Both the position numbers and the translations under genes were made by a program. A stretch of DNA of 64,000 nucleotides from Entomomonas asaccharolytica (GTDB lineage: Bacteria > Pseudomonadota > Gammaproteobacteria > Pseudomonadales > Pseudomonadaceae), in contig NZ_CP067393.1 in the NCBI RefSeq assembly GCF_016653615.1, positions 2,061,673-2,125,672 of the forward strand. Reading direction: 5' to 3'. Shown piece by piece: positions 63,491 through 64,000 of this stretch. Position 1 is the first letter of the stretch, and each line of letters starts with the position of its first letter. The notes beneath the pieces were generated by a model. The model saw only the letters and a program-made list of their open reading frames with translations. It made no database searches and was not told the origin of the DNA.

Positions 63491-64000
63491 TTAATTAGCA
63501 GAACAAACGTAACCTAAAACACCATATGGTTGACCTGGTGTACCATAAGCAGTCCAGCCTGAACCATAAATTAGCGACATAAATAAGTCACGATCAGTTG
63601 CAATACCTACTTCCCAATCAGAAGGATTATATTCACCATAAGCACGGTATAAAGGAACAGTACCATTATACTGCTTTGTATAAATATGGCCTAAAGAACC
63701 ATCCCATTGCCATGCTGGGTGGGTCTCCTGATCGCGAATATCAATCGAAGCAGCATGGGTTGTCATTACTGGATTATTATAACGTTCCATTCCAATTGAA
63801 ATTTTTCTTGTGCCATTAAACTTATCATTTTTTAAAGTTTTTCCTGTTATGCCATACGCCTCTGTAAATCCATTTGCAATGGCACGACTGTACTCTTTAG
63901 AGTCTATAGACATATAAAAATTAGTATCAGATGGACGGCGTAAAATATATAAATTATTTAAATCTGATGCAGCACAAGCTGGCATATAAGCCATTTCTTT
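63491..64000 (-). CDS. DUF5648-like repeat protein (C-terminal part)
   Basis: The frame is open to the right edge of the window; its first internal Met is at 63994 (MAYMPACAASDL), but the reading frame continues upstream, so this is probably a fragment. Two copies of a sensor-like module are seen: NLYILRRPSDTNFYMSIDSKEYSRAIANGFTEAYGITGKTL (about residues 14-54 of the visible part) and VPLYRAYGEYNPSDWEVGIATDRDLFMSLIYGSGW (about 110-144), ending GVLGYVC. The pattern LYR...FYxxxxxEYxxAIxxGF..EGIxGY is that of DUF5648-type repeats of surface or secreted proteins. It ends next to the bidirectional terminator. Confidence 0.6.
   Translation of the reverse strand, partial: KEMAYMPACAASDLNNLYILRRPSDTNFYMSIDSKEYSRAIANGFTEAYGITGKTLKNDKFNGTRKISIGMERYNNPVMTTHAASIDIRDQETHPAWQWDGSLGHIYTKQYNGTVPLYRAYGEYNPSDWEVGIATDRDLFMSLIYGSGWTAYGTPGQPYGVLGYVCSAN

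Overview
The window is AT-rich and gammaproteobacterial. Pseudomonas-type chromosomal genes (ThrH, a coniferyl aldehyde dehydrogenase, a DUF2058 protein, YaaA, Mfd, BetT, the UbiU-UbiV-UbiT set) combined with low GC suggest a low-GC, host-associated relative of the Pseudomonadaceae such as Entomomonas. That is inference from gene content and was not tested. No rRNA or tRNA gene was seen.

Region 1 (1-7.1 kb): the start of a secreted protein, a type A chloramphenicol acetyltransferase, a four-gene conservon-like operon (wHTH-like protein, Ras-like GTPase, two Roadblock/LC7 proteins) and mfd. Region 2 (7.4-16 kb): a type VI secretion cargo locus. It holds a 14-residue-repeat coiled-coil protein, a VgrG with two C-terminal repeat domains, a cysteine-hydrolase-like candidate effector, six tandem lipoprotein genes that alternate strictly between two types (A-B-A-B-A-B; probable immunity proteins), and a second effector paralogue. 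A decayed third effector with a decayed lipoprotein lies at 26.7-28.4 kb, behind a structured RNA leader. Region 3 (16-35 kb): mostly housekeeping genes. These include a tandem pilin-like secreted protein, a ClC channel, a J-domain protein, a Sel1 protein, an HNH nuclease that may be a type IV restriction enzyme, a DadA-like oxidoreductase, the O2-independent ubiquinone genes ubiU-ubiV-ubiT, betT, an aldehyde dehydrogenase, thrH and yaaA.

Region 4 (35.2-45.1 kb): a surface-glycan locus. It has glycosyltransferases, acetyltransferases, an asparagine-synthetase-like amidotransferase, a TagD-like cytidylyltransferase next to a CDP-glycerol transferase family protein, and fdtA/fdtC/fdtB homologues for dTDP-Fuc3NAc. 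Together they predict a glycan containing Fuc3NAc and probably glycerol phosphate.

Region 5 (45.2-59.1 kb): a T7-like (podovirus) morphogenesis block entirely on the minus strand: coat, tail tube A and B, a GNAT protein, three internal virion-type proteins, TerS candidate, TerL and tail fibre. No portal, scaffold, RNA polymerase, replication, lysis or integrase gene is visible, so it looks like a remnant or a domesticated block. Region 6 (59.4-64 kb): an accessory islet with two small unknown genes, an EcsC-family protein and a DUF262/DUF1524 (GmrSD-like) restriction protein. It is followed by a second structured leader RNA in front of a 75-residue protein and by the end of a DUF5648-like protein.

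The strongest candidates for something undescribed are the alternating immunity array with its effector family, the conservon-like operon outside actinobacteria, and the two-copy leader RNA family.
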